A stretch of DNA of 64,000 bases from Hypomyces perniciosus (taxonomy: Eukaryota > Ascomycota > Sordariomycetes > Hypocreales > Hypocreaceae). Each line of letters starts with the position of its first letter. The stretch's first letter is position 1. Positions 31,696-42,831 of the stretch are shown here, one piece after another. The stretch is taken from positions 1,240,001 to 1,304,000 of the forward strand of contig SPDT01000010.1 in the NCBI GenBank assembly GCA_008477525.1, in the 5' to 3' direction. Both the position numbers and the translations under genes were made by a program. Under the pieces are notes generated by a model. That model was not told the DNA's origin and searched no databases. It saw nothing but the letters and a program-made list of their open reading frames with translations.

Positions 31696-32679
31696 ATGAC
31701 GACGACCGAAGGCCAGTTCCAAGTAGGCGACGCGAGCTTCTACACGAAGACATGGACAGTATGTCTCCCTTTTTAAACTTTTTTTCCAATTCTGATCAAT
31801 TTGTGTGTTTGTTTCGAGTAACCTCGGCTGCTAACTACACAACAGCCGATAGGTCCTGTTAAGGCCAAGATCATCTTCGTACACGGCTTCAGCGAGCACA
31901 TCAACCGCTACAATGACTTCTTCCCCAAGCTCGCCGAGCACGGCATCGAGGTCCTCTCCTGGGACCAGCGTGGCTGGGGTCGCAGCGTCACCAAGCCCGC
32001 ACAGAAGGGTCTCACTGGTCCAACCTCGCAGGTCCTTGCCGACATCGCGGCCTTCGTTCGAGACAAGCTCCCCTCAGACGTGCCTGTCTTTATCATGGGC
32101 CACTCGATGGGTGGCGGCGAGGTGATCACATTTGCGGGCGACGCGCAGTATAAGGAGCTGGTGAGCCAGATCCGCGGCTGGATCCTCGAGTGTCCCTTAG
32201 TCGGGTTCACAGCAGGCGAGGAGCCCAGCTCGTTGAAGATCTTCGCGGGACGGCTGATTGGGCGGCTGCTGCCCCGACAGCAGCTTAAGCACGTTGTGCC
32301 GCCGGAGCATCTGAGCCGTGACCAGGTGGTGGTTGAGTCGGTGCGCAACGACCCGCTGTGTCACAACACGGGCACGCTGGAGGGCCTGGCATCGCTGTTG
32401 GACCGCACGTCGCTGCTGTCGTCGGGGGCGGTCCGGCTGGGGAGTGAGGTGCAAGCCGTGTTGTTAACGCATGGCACGAGGGACCTGACGTGTAGCTACG
32501 ATGCGTCGATGAAGTTCCTGGAGGAGCAGACGGCGGTGGCGGATAAGGTGGCCAAGTCGTATGAAGGCGCGTATCACCAACTCCACGCGGATCACTGCAG
32601 GGAGGAGTTTACGAAGGACCTGGTTGAGTGGATCTTGAAGCGTTGCGATCAGAGTGGAAAGATTGAAGCGAAGCTGTAA
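31696..32679 (+). CDS. YJU3: Monoacylglycerol lipase (alpha/beta hydrolase, Yju3 type)
   Basis: Exons 31696-31758 and 31846-32679 (87-nt intron with CTAAC) give 298 residues. The alpha/beta-hydrolase fold shows an oxyanion segment FVHGFSEHINRY, then WDQRGWGRS and the nucleophile elbow GHSMGGG (S108). The acid is D234 in THGTRDLT, and H268 in YHQLHADH is the best candidate for the catalytic His. The length and motifs match yeast Yju3 and mammalian MGL, which release glycerol and a fatty acid from monoacylglycerol on lipid droplets and membranes. No signal peptide or membrane segment is seen. Confidence 0.92.
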
Positions 32680-34044
32680 TGGGCGGCGTTGACTTGATTG
32701 AATGATTGATTGGTTATGCTATATCTTGAATGCTAACTACTAGTTTGATGAAGCGCTTGTTGTATGTATGATATCTCGATTGAGACTCACTCACTCACAT
32801 GTTTGCTCTAAGACAAATGAGTGCATGTTGTCAGTCTCATCTCATGTAAGATTTACATGGAGTGAGTGAGTGGGCTTGAAATATTTTTCGATTCTCACGT
32901 CCTTTATATCTTCCTATCTCAAAGCGAGGACATGGATGGTCGGAGATGTTAATCAAATTAAATTATCATTTATAACAGAGCCAGTCCATTATGCATTTGG
33001 TGGTGATCGGGCACCATAATTTGACACATGTCAAAGCACAGCCCAAAAGGATGGAGAACCTGAGAATCTGTACTCCGTACGAAGTACTACTCCGTATGGA
33101 TTCCGGAGACGCCCGAACCTGTAGGAAATGAAGCTTTCGTTTTAATGCAGCCAAGAATATTCGAGTTCTATATAAGTGATGGGGATCCCCATGTTTTTGG
33201 AGATGCCGTTTTCACTCCATTTATTTCTTAGCCGTTTCCCGTTTACATTGATCAACCCTCCCTCACATTTGCTAACCTCGTCTCGATATCTTACTACCAC
33301 GGACACACACAACTAAACATACATTCCTATTAAGACGAGATATAGGTAATATTTGACCAAAAATTGCTGTCGCAAGTGCGCATCAGCCATTTGATTTTTG
33401 GGGGGCAGATTTTCAATCCACAGGCGACAGAGCGAACAAACAGCACCAAGAAGACAGGTGCTCGGGCCTGAGCAGAGAAGGCTTGATGGAGGGAGGGACA
33501 ACATGTATTACGGAGTACGGAGTACCTTATTATGAGGGAAAGATGCAGTCAATCTAACCAACTCTTTCTCCCTTTTCTCATCTCTTGAAATCGTGTGTCC
33601 GATCTTATCCCCGCACTCAATCTATCCTCCTTCATTCACCCTCATCAATATTTGCTTAGTACTATACTACTAAACGAACGAGAGATTCCCCCACTAATTA
33701 AAGGAAGCCAACCGACTGATCTCGCATTCGTCTCGGAGATCCGCTTCCAATTTCCAGCTTACTATTACTCGTACGGCAGATGTCAACATCCACTTCTGTC
33801 AATGGTCCTTGCATCAGAGCTCCATCGATAAGCCACAGAGGCCTCCCCTCGCCATCTCCACAGGTTTAGAGTTGGCCCTCTTTTTCGACCTGTGTTGATG
33901 ATTAATTGTGCTTGAAGGGTACGGTGTGTCTGGATCCGGCAGGTGTTGATTGTTGTCTTTCTTCTTCGCCTTGACCGCGATTTTATTTCTCTTCTTCACA
34001 AAGAAGAAGGAATCCGGATCTCGTCAACTGGATCAACCGCCATC
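32680..34044. promoter_or_regulatory. Tandem intergenic region lipase to CDF transporter gene
   Basis: 1.36 kb. A TATATAA element at 33169-33175 gives a plausible transcription start and would imply a leader of about 850 nt for the transporter. TACTCCGTAC/TACGAAGTAC elements occur at 33070-33099 and 33508-33525. A GAGTGAGTGAG/CTCACTCACTC inverted pair lies around 32787-32870, at the likely lipase 3' end. No gene is seen. Confidence 0.55.
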
Positions 34045-35424
34045 ATGCATCCCGACGCAAGCAACACCATCACCCATCATCCCAACGTCTACCATCTCCA
34101 GCACCTTCATCAGCCGGCTTCCAGCCGCAGCAGCTCTCGTTCACCCGCCATTCGCGGCGCGTCCAGCACTGCGGTTGAGCCTGTCGAGCCCACGCCTGAC
34201 CATGATGCCGTGGAGCGCCACCACTCTGTGGCCACCGATGTAGAGAGCCAGATCACAGCAGGCCGGAACACACGAATCCCGCGCTTGTCTGTTGAGAGTG
34301 ACCCATACGGTCTCTCCTTCTCCTACAAGACCGACTCGGACCTCGACCAGATCAAGGCCAACTCGTCTCGTAAGAGGGATGGTAGCCGCGTCTCCGGCTC
34401 GGCCAAGAAGCTGGGGCCTAAGCGCGACCATCGCAAGGTCCGCGGCTTCTACGAGAATCAGAATGCCGCCATTGAACGCATGTTAAAGTCGGTCGAGGAG
34501 CACCGCGCGGACGCCCGTCAGGAGCAGGGCGACGATCAGCTCAAGTTCCGCATTGCCATTTACGGCTCGCTCGCCGCCAACATCCTTCTCACGGCCCTTC
34601 AACTCTACGCCGCCATCACATCCGGATCGCTGTCCCTCTTTACTACCATGGCTGATGCCATTTTCGATCCGCTTAGCAACATTACGCTAATCCTCTCCAA
34701 TCGCGCTATCAAACGAGTCGACCCGCGACGGTTCCCAGCCGGCAAGGCACGTCTCGAGACGGTTGGCAATATCGTCTTTTGCTTTCTCATGAGCTCCGTG
34801 TCACTCATCATCATTGCCTTTGCAGCTCAAGAGCTCACTAAGAGGGGTGGAGACAAGGGATTTCATCTACCCTCGGTCATCTCAGTGTGTGGGGCCTTTG
34901 CAACCAAGTTCGCTCTCTTCATGTACTGCTGGTCCATCAAGGACAAGTACAGCCAGGTCAACATCCTGTGGCAGGACCATCGCAACGATCTTCTTGTTAA
35001 TGGCTTCGGTATCCTGACATCCGTGGGTGGTGCGAAGCTGGAGTGGTGGATTGACCCTATGGGCGCCATTCTTCTATCTCTCCTGATCTCAAGCGTCTGG
35101 CTGCACACGGCATTCAATGAGTTCCTTCTCCTTGTCGGCGTGGTTGCTTCAGTGGACACGCAGCAGCTCATTACATATGTGTGCCTCACGCATTCGGACG
35201 CGATTCAGGGAATCGACACGGTCCGAGTTTACCACTCAGGCCCCCGTTTGATTGCCGAGGTGGACATTGTCATGGACCCATCACGCACGCTCACGGAAAC
35301 ACACGACGTGGCTGAGGAGTTGCAGTTTAAGCTGGAGAGTTTACCCGACATTGAGCGGGCCTATGTTCACATTGACTACGAAACCACTCACAAACCGGAA
35401 CACGCCTATAAGAAGGACCTTTAA
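34045..35424 (+). CDS. Cation diffusion facilitator, manganese-type (DxxxD motifs)
   Basis: One exon, 459 residues from ATG 34045. The frame is open further upstream, but the extra 34 residues are leader translation. The cytosolic N-terminus (about 1-170) is His-, Ser- and Arg-rich. Six membrane segments follow (about 175-370), then a C-terminal metal-sensing domain (about 370-455) with VYHSGPRLIAEVDIVMD and HIDYETTHKPEH. The transport-site residues are D204AIFD208 in helix II and D311HRND315 in helix V. Zn-type carriers have HxxxD at the first site; DxxxD at both marks the Mn branch of the family. The expected role is proton-coupled Mn(II) movement into the Golgi, vacuole or another compartment; location is inferred. 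Confidence 0.9.
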   Translation: MHPDASNTITHHPNVYHLQHLHQPASSRSSSRSPAIRGASSTAVEPVEPTPDHDAVERHHSVATDVESQITAGRNTRIPRLSVESDPYGLSFSYKTDSDLDQIKANSSRKRDGSRVSGSAKKLGPKRDHRKVRGFYENQNAAIERMLKSVEEHRADARQEQGDDQLKFRIAIYGSLAANILLTALQLYAAITSGSLSLFTTMADAIFDPLSNITLILSNRAIKRVDPRRFPAGKARLETVGNIVFCFLMSSVSLIIIAFAAQELTKRGGDKGFHLPSVISVCGAFATKFALFMYCWSIKDKYSQVNILWQDHRNDLLVNGFGILTSVGGAKLEWWIDPMGAILLSLLISSVWLHTAFNEFLLLVGVVASVDTQQLITYVCLTHSDAIQGIDTVRVYHSGPRLIAEVDIVMDPSRTLTETHDVAEELQFKLESLPDIERAYVHIDYETTHKPEHAYKKDL

Positions 35425-35910
35425 TCTCAAAGAAACACGTTGCGTTCGATTAGTCAATTTGGAGTTAGGATTCTCACTATGGATTGCATTGACAGAAAAG
35501 CAGATGTTTGGTTCGCGGACCGTATTGGGTTTTAGTCTGGGGAAGCACCAACGAATTGTGCAATGAGAGTGTGACTAGGTAGGTATCGATTGATCATTGA
35601 ATATGAATAGATGGTATCTTTTGTGTATGTGGCAACTCCCTATACTATTACGCGACCATCCAAGTGATGGGCATGAGGCTTTTGATGTCACCCATCAGGC
35701 TCCAGACGAAATAGCGTCACCCAGAGGCGTTCCCATTCGTCCGTCCTCGAGTTACTTGGCCATCGACTCACAGCGACAGGAGAGAAAACAATTGAGCGTT
35801 CATTCAAGCATACGTCGCTTGATGCGGGGGTGGAGATGCTTTGCTGGACTGATTGATTAACAATGTGAGTTTGCAGCAGGTGGAGTGGAGGGCGACATGG
35901 TTGATGGTCG

Positions 35911-35950
35911 TCATGATAGGCCGTGATAGGTCGTGATAGGACGTGAATCG
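35911..35950. repeat. 10-bp tandem repeat (CGTGATAGG type), four units
   Basis: Units TCATGATAGG, CCGTGATAGG, TCGTGATAGG and ACGTGAATCG follow each other with one or two changes per unit. Confidence 0.85.
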
Positions 35951-37075
35951 GCCGTTTCTTCATTCGCCGTGATTCAGCCAGAGTTGGGCATTAACATTAA
36001 CCTGCAAAAGGACCTATGGATGTGTTACCTCTGGGCACATGTGCATGTAGTAGGAGCAGTATGAGTGTTTTTCAAGGCCCCTTTACGAAGGACGCGAAGC
36101 TGGATGCTACGGTCTTGCAGCCGGATATGTGGGCAGGCTGTGTTGTACAGATTGGCATTCGTCGGCACGTCGATACATGTCATATATCAAAACAGGGAAG
36201 TTGACGAGAACATTCGACGGCTGTGCCGTTAGGCATTGGGCGTTGGGCGTTAAAACGTTGGGCTCGCAGACGAACACCCTACTAGAAGTATGTATGTATG
36301 TATGTATGAAATAGTAGTAGTAGCATGTAGGATATATTGTATGTGCGAAGCCTGCAGCTGGAGAGCGAATAATACCTAATTCCCACCTTATCGAAGGTGG
36401 TACGCATTGGTAATATGGGGCTGTAACGTAGGCGATTGGGAAGGGAAAAGAGGCTAGTTTAAGTGATTGCCTACGTATTGCATTGCATGCAGCATCTATC
36501 ATCTGTTATGCGGATGCGTGATATGTAGGAATAATTTATACGACAGCATGCACGCATGCATGGTGGTAGGCATCCATGGATCGCGCTGGCATGTTTGCCA
36601 CGAACTACTGCGTACTACCACTGGCTTGACATACTTACAGAGCAGCTACGGAGTAGTAGTACGAAGTACAGTGCAGCTAGTAGAAGCCCCGGGAGTAGTA
36701 TACGGAGTAATGCCAGTAATAGTATCTTACGACTCCGAGGCAATCTTCATGTCGAGAGCATTTGTGAAGGTCTCAGAGACAATACGCAAGTGGCTCAACG
36801 TGGCTCACGAACTGGAGGAGCAAAAGTGAAGAAAGTCGGCGGTTGAATTGTGGTGGCTGCTGCAGGTGGCGCGCCGTTACATTGTTGCTCTGCGCATCAA
36901 AGTGGCTCTCAAGGCATGATTAGTGCCACACCCGCTTGGACGGCTCTACTTCGTACTCCAACAAGCTCCCAATTGCAACCACCATTGCACGGCCGCGCCC
37001 AATTCTTGGTTCTTATTTTGGATTATTTTTTCCCTTTATTACTCTGGCCTCGCTCTCTAGCAGCTGCCGTTTTCC

Positions 37076-37105
37076 CTCTTCTCTTCTCTTCTCTTCTCTT
37101 CTCTT
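37076..37105. repeat. (CTCTT)n microsatellite
   Basis: Five to six tandem CTCTT units, about 175 nt upstream of the glycogenin start codon. Confidence 0.9.
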
Positions 37106-37140
37106 TACTCCCCATAGCTCATCCGTGGATCATTCTCTGT

Positions 37141-37208
37141 TGCTCTGCTCTGCTCTGCTCTGCTCTGCTCTGCTCTGCTCTGCTCTGCTCTGCTCTGCTC
37201 TGCTCTGC
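37141..37208. repeat. (TGCTC)13 pentanucleotide repeat in the glycogenin leader/promoter
   Basis: Thirteen near-perfect copies of TGCTC end about 70 nt before the glycogenin ATG at 37279. The position suggests they lie in the 5' UTR or around the transcription start, where CT-rich tracts are common in fungi. Confidence 0.95.
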
Positions 37209-37278
37209 GCTGCTTTGCTTCTCTTAGCTCACACTCGAAGATTCAGTCGGTCAGTCATCCTGGTCCTGACCCGCCGCC

Positions 37279-39560
37279 ATGGTTCTGTCAAGCGGGGGAG
37301 GAGAGCATGTCTATGCCACGGTTCGTCATTTGCTGCCCACAACACAACCAAAGCTCTGGATAGTTGGCTAACAAGATCACCATGGTGCCGCCCCCCGAGT
37401 ACAGCTTCTCTTGAACGATTCATATCTCCCAGGTGCGTTGTCTTTGCCCAATTGCGTCTCGCAGCTCATTACTAACCCACCGCCTCACACAGGCGCTCTT
37501 GTCCTGGCCCACTCGTTGCGCGATGCGGGCACCACAAAGAAGCTGGCCGTCTTGGTCACTACTGATACCGTGACCGCTGATGCCATCACCCAGCTCGAGG
37601 TGAACCTCCGCCGTTCGGGGAAAGAAGACGACTTGCTGACCACGAGCCCGCGCAGACTGTGTACGACTATATCTTGCCCGTGCCACGTATACGGAACGAC
37701 AGGCCCGCCAATCTATATCTTATGGATCGTGCCGACTTGCACTCTGCCTTTACCAAGATCAACTTGTGGAAGCAGACACAGTTCTCCCGAATTGTCTACA
37801 TTGACGCAGATGTTGTTGCGTACCGCGCTCCGGACGAGCTGTTCGACCTGCCGCATGCCTTTGCCGCATCTCCCGACATCGGATGGCCCGACCTGTTCAA
37901 CACTGGCGTCATGGCCCTGACCCCCAACGCCGGTGACTACTATGCCTTGGTGGCCATGGCTGAGAGGGGTATTTCCTTCGATGGTGCCGATCAAGGTCTT
38001 CTCAACATGTATTTCAAGAACGACTTCCACCGCTTGCCCTTCACTTACAACGTCACCCCGTCCGCACACTACCAATATCTTCCTGCTTATCGACACCTTC
38101 AGTCCAGCATCAACATGGTGCACTTCATTGGTGCCAACAAACCTTGGTTTGCTGGCCGTCATGTCTCATATGGAGGCTCGGCTTACGACGAAATGGTTGG
38201 CCGATGGTGGGCAGTATACGACCGCCACTATCGAGAGCAGGTATGTTTCTGTCCAAAGCCGAAATGTTTGTGAGGAATTCGCTAACTCAACGCTCTAGGA
38301 ATTGTCCCGGTTCGCACCCGGGCAGCAAGACAAATTCGCCTCGAAAAGCTGGGATGCTCAAAAGTGAGATGGCTTCTTCCTCGCTCCCTATGCAACAATG
38401 ATGTGCTAAAATGGCTTTGAAACAGGCAACCCCCTCCAACTAACTCGAGGCCAGAGGCAGCGAACTTCCCTTCAGCTCATTATGAAATGTCGAGAGATGC
38501 CTCTCAATTCGTGCCCCCTGGAGGCATAAGGGAGCACCCAGCGCCACCTCCCATATTCCCGTGGGAGGGACATCAGCCCAAGCCTTCAAGATCTTTCGGG
38601 TATGAACTGCAGACAGCTAAAGAGCCTCCGTTGGAGCAAGCGACAGCCACGAGAGAGGCCCTCTCCCCCATTGAGCTACCTTCCTTGGCGTCATCTACAG
38701 TTAGCACAAAGAGTGAGGCGGTAACACCGACTACTCCCACCCAGGCTTCCCATGGGGCTGCTCCATGGACCTCGTTTCAACGGGTTAATGCTTGGGACGA
38801 TGTGCCTGGGATCAATCGCTATGTTGAGGGCTTCGAGAAGCATCAGCGGTCAAGAAGCCGGTCCTTGAAAGGGGCCCAGGATACAGACGCCACCAATGTC
38901 CAGGACGGTACTGAGCCGCATGCCTTTAAGCTGACCGACTTCCCCAGCGAGGTGGAACGCCCCAGTCTACCGGTCACTCCGGCCCCTATCCGTGGATCAT
39001 CGACCTGGCTCCAGGGCGATGATCCTGAAGTCGACAATGGTCAATCACTGCTGCCAGCAGCCGAGGGAGTACCGGCACAGCCTGAATGGGTATGTATACA
39101 TGGACAAGTGTTGGGACCCGCGGACTGCCTGTGCAAGTTAACTGACATGTTGTTCTATTAACAGGATCCCACGGAACAACTTCAGAAGCTTTCTGGCCAG
39201 CATTCAGAGGCGTTGCTGCGCAGACTCGGGGGGGAGGAGCCTGATTCTTTGGAGGCTGTGAGTAGCTAAATCCCATCTTGGCCATTGCCTTTTGGGTCAT
39301 AGCCTATCGAACCTCCTACTCATCCTGCACAGTTCGCCCCTAGCGTGCTCAGTCCGCAGCCAGTCAAAGGCACTGCGGCTGTGGCGACGACTGCATTGGA
39401 GCGCAAGATGGAGAATATTGACATTGAAAGCCGTGGAGTGCCGATACGGCAACCCAGCTATTCCGGCCCAGGGGTAGCTTGGGACAAGGGGGAGGATTTT
39501 CTCCAGCACGAGACGCCGTTGCTACCCACTGAGGAGGAGAGAGACGTGCTTGATACATGA
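37279..39560 (+). CDS. gnn: Glycogenin (self-glucosylating GT8 glucosyltransferase)
   Basis: Eight exons: 37279-37320, 37405-37432, 37493-37599, 37656-38240, 38299-38363, 38426-39089, 39165-39257 and 39303 (or 39333)-39560. They give 613 (or 603) residues. The GT8 domain (about 10-270) joins up as VYATLLLNDSYLPGALVLAHSLRD. It contains the manganese/UDP-glucose motif D109-A-D111 (VYIDADVV), and Y198 in SAHYQYLPAY matches the self-glucosylated Tyr194 of rabbit glycogenin. HFIGANKPW is also present. The long Pro/Ser-rich tail has VNAWDDVPGINRYVEGF and ends in a Glu-rich segment (WDKGEDFLQHE), plausible glycogen-synthase-binding parts. It primes glycogen synthesis. Intron 7 has two in-frame acceptors 30 nt apart, so two isoforms are possible. 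Confidence 0.92.
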
Positions 39561-40108
39561 TGCTGCGCATTAACTTGAGGTTTCGTTGTGTTTGTGCGGA
39601 GGCGGGCTGCAAAATATGTTATGATGGGAAGTTCTGCCTGGCATCATGTTTGTCTACACATAGTACCTGCAGCATCATCTTCGTTTTATTGCTATCTGTT
39701 TTTTTTTGGATCATTTGATTTCTCCGATTGGATTTGACAACGTTATCGCCCCCATGCTTTTCGTCTCTTCGATGTGATATTAGCATACGTCCCAGCACTT
39801 CTTTTTCGATTCTGCTTTTTTTTCGTACAGGAAAGCGAGCGAGCTGCGTGCCTATGGTATATTCGGCCATGGGGGTTACATGAACAGATCACATGAATAA
39901 GGATATACTACTGTATTACTACTGTATTATCAAAGGAGAAGGTAGATGGATACATGATGGTGGGCTATGGTTTGGATTCATGACTGGAATTACAACTTAA
40001 AAGCAGGTGGAAAGAAAGGAACGCACATTGGACATGTCATTCCAGGTCTGTGTGCTACACCAGAACAGTACATTGAGTAAATACAGATACTACGGGAGCC
40101 AGTGTCTT
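39561..40108. other. Convergent 3' region glycogenin / Hrd1
   Basis: 550 nt between two stop codons. It is T-rich in the first half (39690-39830). No gene is seen. Confidence 0.55.
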
Positions 40109-42831
40109 TTAGTCCTCGGCGTCGTCCTCTGCCTCTTCAACAGTGACGGGTTTTCCCTTACCCTTGTCGGATGATTCCTCCTGTTTTGAATGGTTCTCGC
40201 CCTCCTCGTGCTGTGATGTCGAACTAGATTCGCCTTTTGGTGCTGTCCCCAGGGGAGGTTCCTGGCTTCCCCCGTTGCGATCCCTTGATGCATCCGTTTG
40301 TGAACTAGACGGTGTAGCAGTCTCTGGTCTGGCTAGGCGAGGTCCATTGCCGAAAAGCTGGGCTGATCCACCCCAGTTGGGCATCACCGGACTGGGCGAT
40401 ACCACAGAGGGCGGCTCGGTAGTTTGGAGGGGTCGGGGCACCGTACTTGGCCGTTGTCTCGAGCTCTCGCCCAAGGTCGCCGTTGATGTTGCTGGTTCGC
40501 TTGAGCTCACCTCATGGCTTCCCGAGCTGGTTGGTGTGGGCTGAACCGAAGCCGTCATGGGATGGCTCACATTTGCGGTGTCACCGTTATGTGATACACT
40601 TGCGGTTTGAGGGGATGGCTGTGGTGCCCCTTGATGACCTTCGAGCCTCTGTAGCGGCATGAGCGACCACCCTGGTGGGAGCACCACACCCTCCGGAAGG
40701 TCAGGGCTGCCAGCAGGAATTGTTGCTGAATATCCAAATGAACCCTGACGAGTCGTAAGTGAACCAACCACCCGCGGCGAAGCGCTTGGGAACATTTGCG
40801 GTAATGTCGGCAAGCCAGTGAGTTGAGGGACTTGTGGTTGAAGGGGCGTCGGAAACTGTTGACCCTGGGGGAATGGCAGGGTTACGGGTTGGTTAGAGAC
40901 AGGAGGCAGTTGAACCTGTCCGTTCTGTGCTGCATCCTGCGCTTGCTGCCGTCGCAGACGGATTCGTTGAAGCTCTGCCGTGAGTAGACCGAATATCTGG
41001 AGCTCAGCCTGTGTAGTCTGCAAGTTCATCACTTCCTGTTGTAAAATCTGTTCCGCTTGCTGAATAAGGCTTCCAACGGTCTGGATGTTGTCTCCTGAAG
41101 TAGGCTGCCGCGGCGGGTTCTGAGAAGCCATATCCGGGGCCTGGCCCAAGTCACCAGCGAGCTGAGGCATGCCAAACTGTTGAGCTAGTTCCCGCACTTG
41201 TTGCCCATTAGCTCCAAATCCAAGTCTAATGGGTCCCAAGGTGAAGACACGAGGCTGTCCACCTCCTCCTGCTTGATTTGGCGGAGCGGCGTCGTTTTGT
41301 CTCGCTTCCCCACGGGGGGCGTTGTCGTTAATGTTATTGTTATCGTTGTTAACAGGAGCCCGTACTCCACCGAATTGTATCCTGAGACCGGCAGCGCGAG
41401 GGGCTTGAGGAGTGCGAGCCCGATCAGCGGTCACCGGGCTTCTGCAAGTCGGGCATACCTGCTGCCGTTCGAGCCAGCTCTTCAAGCAGCCAAGATGCAA
41501 AATATGCCCACATGGCAGTTTCTTGGGACGTACTCGGTCAATCGCGTCAGAGTTGTTGATGGGATCCCAGTGGTGCATCTCTTCACGGCAGATGATACAG
41601 GTATTCTCCTGGGCAAGATCTTGCTGAGTTGCATCCGGATATTTGTTCATTTCCTGGATGGCCCTGCGGTAACGGAGGAGGGCATGCAGTCTCTTCAGGA
41701 AGTCTCTCGTAGTCATGAAAAGGTCTCTCATAATGTGTATGGGTAGACCATAGAACGTGAGGAGCATCAGGAAGAAGGCAACATAGATGCCTAATTTGAT
41801 CATATCTAGAGACGGATGTTAAAGCCTTATCGGTGAATAAGAATAGGGAGAGTTATCTTACCAGTCAGGAGATCCAACCACAGGACCCATTCGCCCTTCG
41901 CTGCCCAGCCCGGTACCTCAATGTCCATTTCGTCAATGTCATCCGGGTTAGGTAAAGGCTCTTGGTTCTCTGAAGCCTCTTCTCCAGCTGCAGCCGCCTG
42001 TTCCCGTTGTCGTATCGTGGCTTCTCTCTGTTGCCTGACCTCTTCTCTCCGTTCCAGCAAGCGTTTCTTCGTCTGTGTTTTGATAATACTCTGCTCGGCA
42101 AGTGACAGAATGTACCGAGCCCCAGTTCGCCAAGAACAAGTGGCCAGCACTGCAAATTCAAATAAGAACATGACCATCATATTAGGTCGAGCTTGTTGAA
42201 TGACGGTGTTGATTGCATAGCGCAGTATCCAGACATCGTAGATGAAACTCATGGCCAGGGAGATACTAAGGCGGGTATGGAATAGCCGGGGATTTGGGGG
42301 CGGTTGCTGTTCAAGAAACTCGACACGGCCATCGCCAATCCAACCCCATACCTTCCCAGTCACCAGGGCTGTGAACATGACAAGGAACCAAGCCCCTATC
42401 TCCTCCCTGAAGATGGTCATGGCTAGGCATGTTTCTGTAATGGCGAACCACGCCCGTTCCGTGAGCTGCTCAACCTCGACTGCTCGCAATGTACCATAAC
42501 ATAGCTGCGTCAGAGCATAGATGAAGCTACTGTATAGTAGCAACGTGAAGTTGACCAGTACCTAAGATGGGAATATGGTCTCAGTGAGACATCATAAGAC
42601 GGGATTTGAGGAGATCACTCACCAGCAAACAGAAGTTGCTCTGGGAAAGATATACCATGGCCGAATAGAAGTTGGCACGCTGGTGGAATGCCGAGATTAC
42701 GACGGCCCCAGCGAGACACGTCGACACCTGTGAGAATCATCAGCACATGATCAACGGATGATATGGAGATGGGTAGCTCGGGAGCTGGTGACGCGAGCTT
42801 CACATACCCCGGCGTACCAGCCAAGACGCAT
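40109..42831 (-). CDS. HRD1: ERAD E3 ubiquitin-protein ligase Hrd1 (synoviolin)
   Basis: Four exons: 42831-42808, 42727-42623, 42561-41862 and 41805-40109 (introns 80, 61 and 56 nt) give 841 residues. The joins rebuild [38 protein letters not shown] and [17 protein letters not shown]. The N-terminal half carries several ER membrane segments, interrupted by a charged loop of about 60 residues ([17 protein letters not shown]). The RING-H2 domain is at 346-397: C346-I-I-C349, then CGHILHLGC, ending C394-P-T-C397. The Gln/Pro/Ser-rich tail ends in acidic residues. Hrd1 forms the retrotranslocation channel and ubiquitinates misfolded ER proteins. The gene faces the large gene-poor region with its 5' end. 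Confidence 0.95.

Larger units (their letters stand above)
35425..37278. promoter_or_regulatory. Tandem intergenic region CDF to glycogenin gene
   Basis: 1.85 kb with the glycogenin promoter. It contains a 10-bp tandem repeat (35911-35950), a TATG microsatellite (36291-36308), TACGGAGTA-family elements (36646-36670, 36698-36710, 36948-36960) and two pentanucleotide repeats near the gene. Small open frames here have no family features. Confidence 0.55.

Noticed and set aside
33943..34044. Longer start for the CDF transporter
   Set aside because: The extra residues come from a leader with low-complexity CT tracts and show no targeting signal; the ATG at 34045 starts the typical soluble N-terminus.
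37141..37208. CRISPR-like or satellite array
   Set aside because: Units are 5 bp with no spacers; it is a simple microsatellite.
41198..41746. 182-codon plus-strand frame opposite hrd1
   Set aside because: It is antisense to the RING region of hrd1 and has no recognisable motif.
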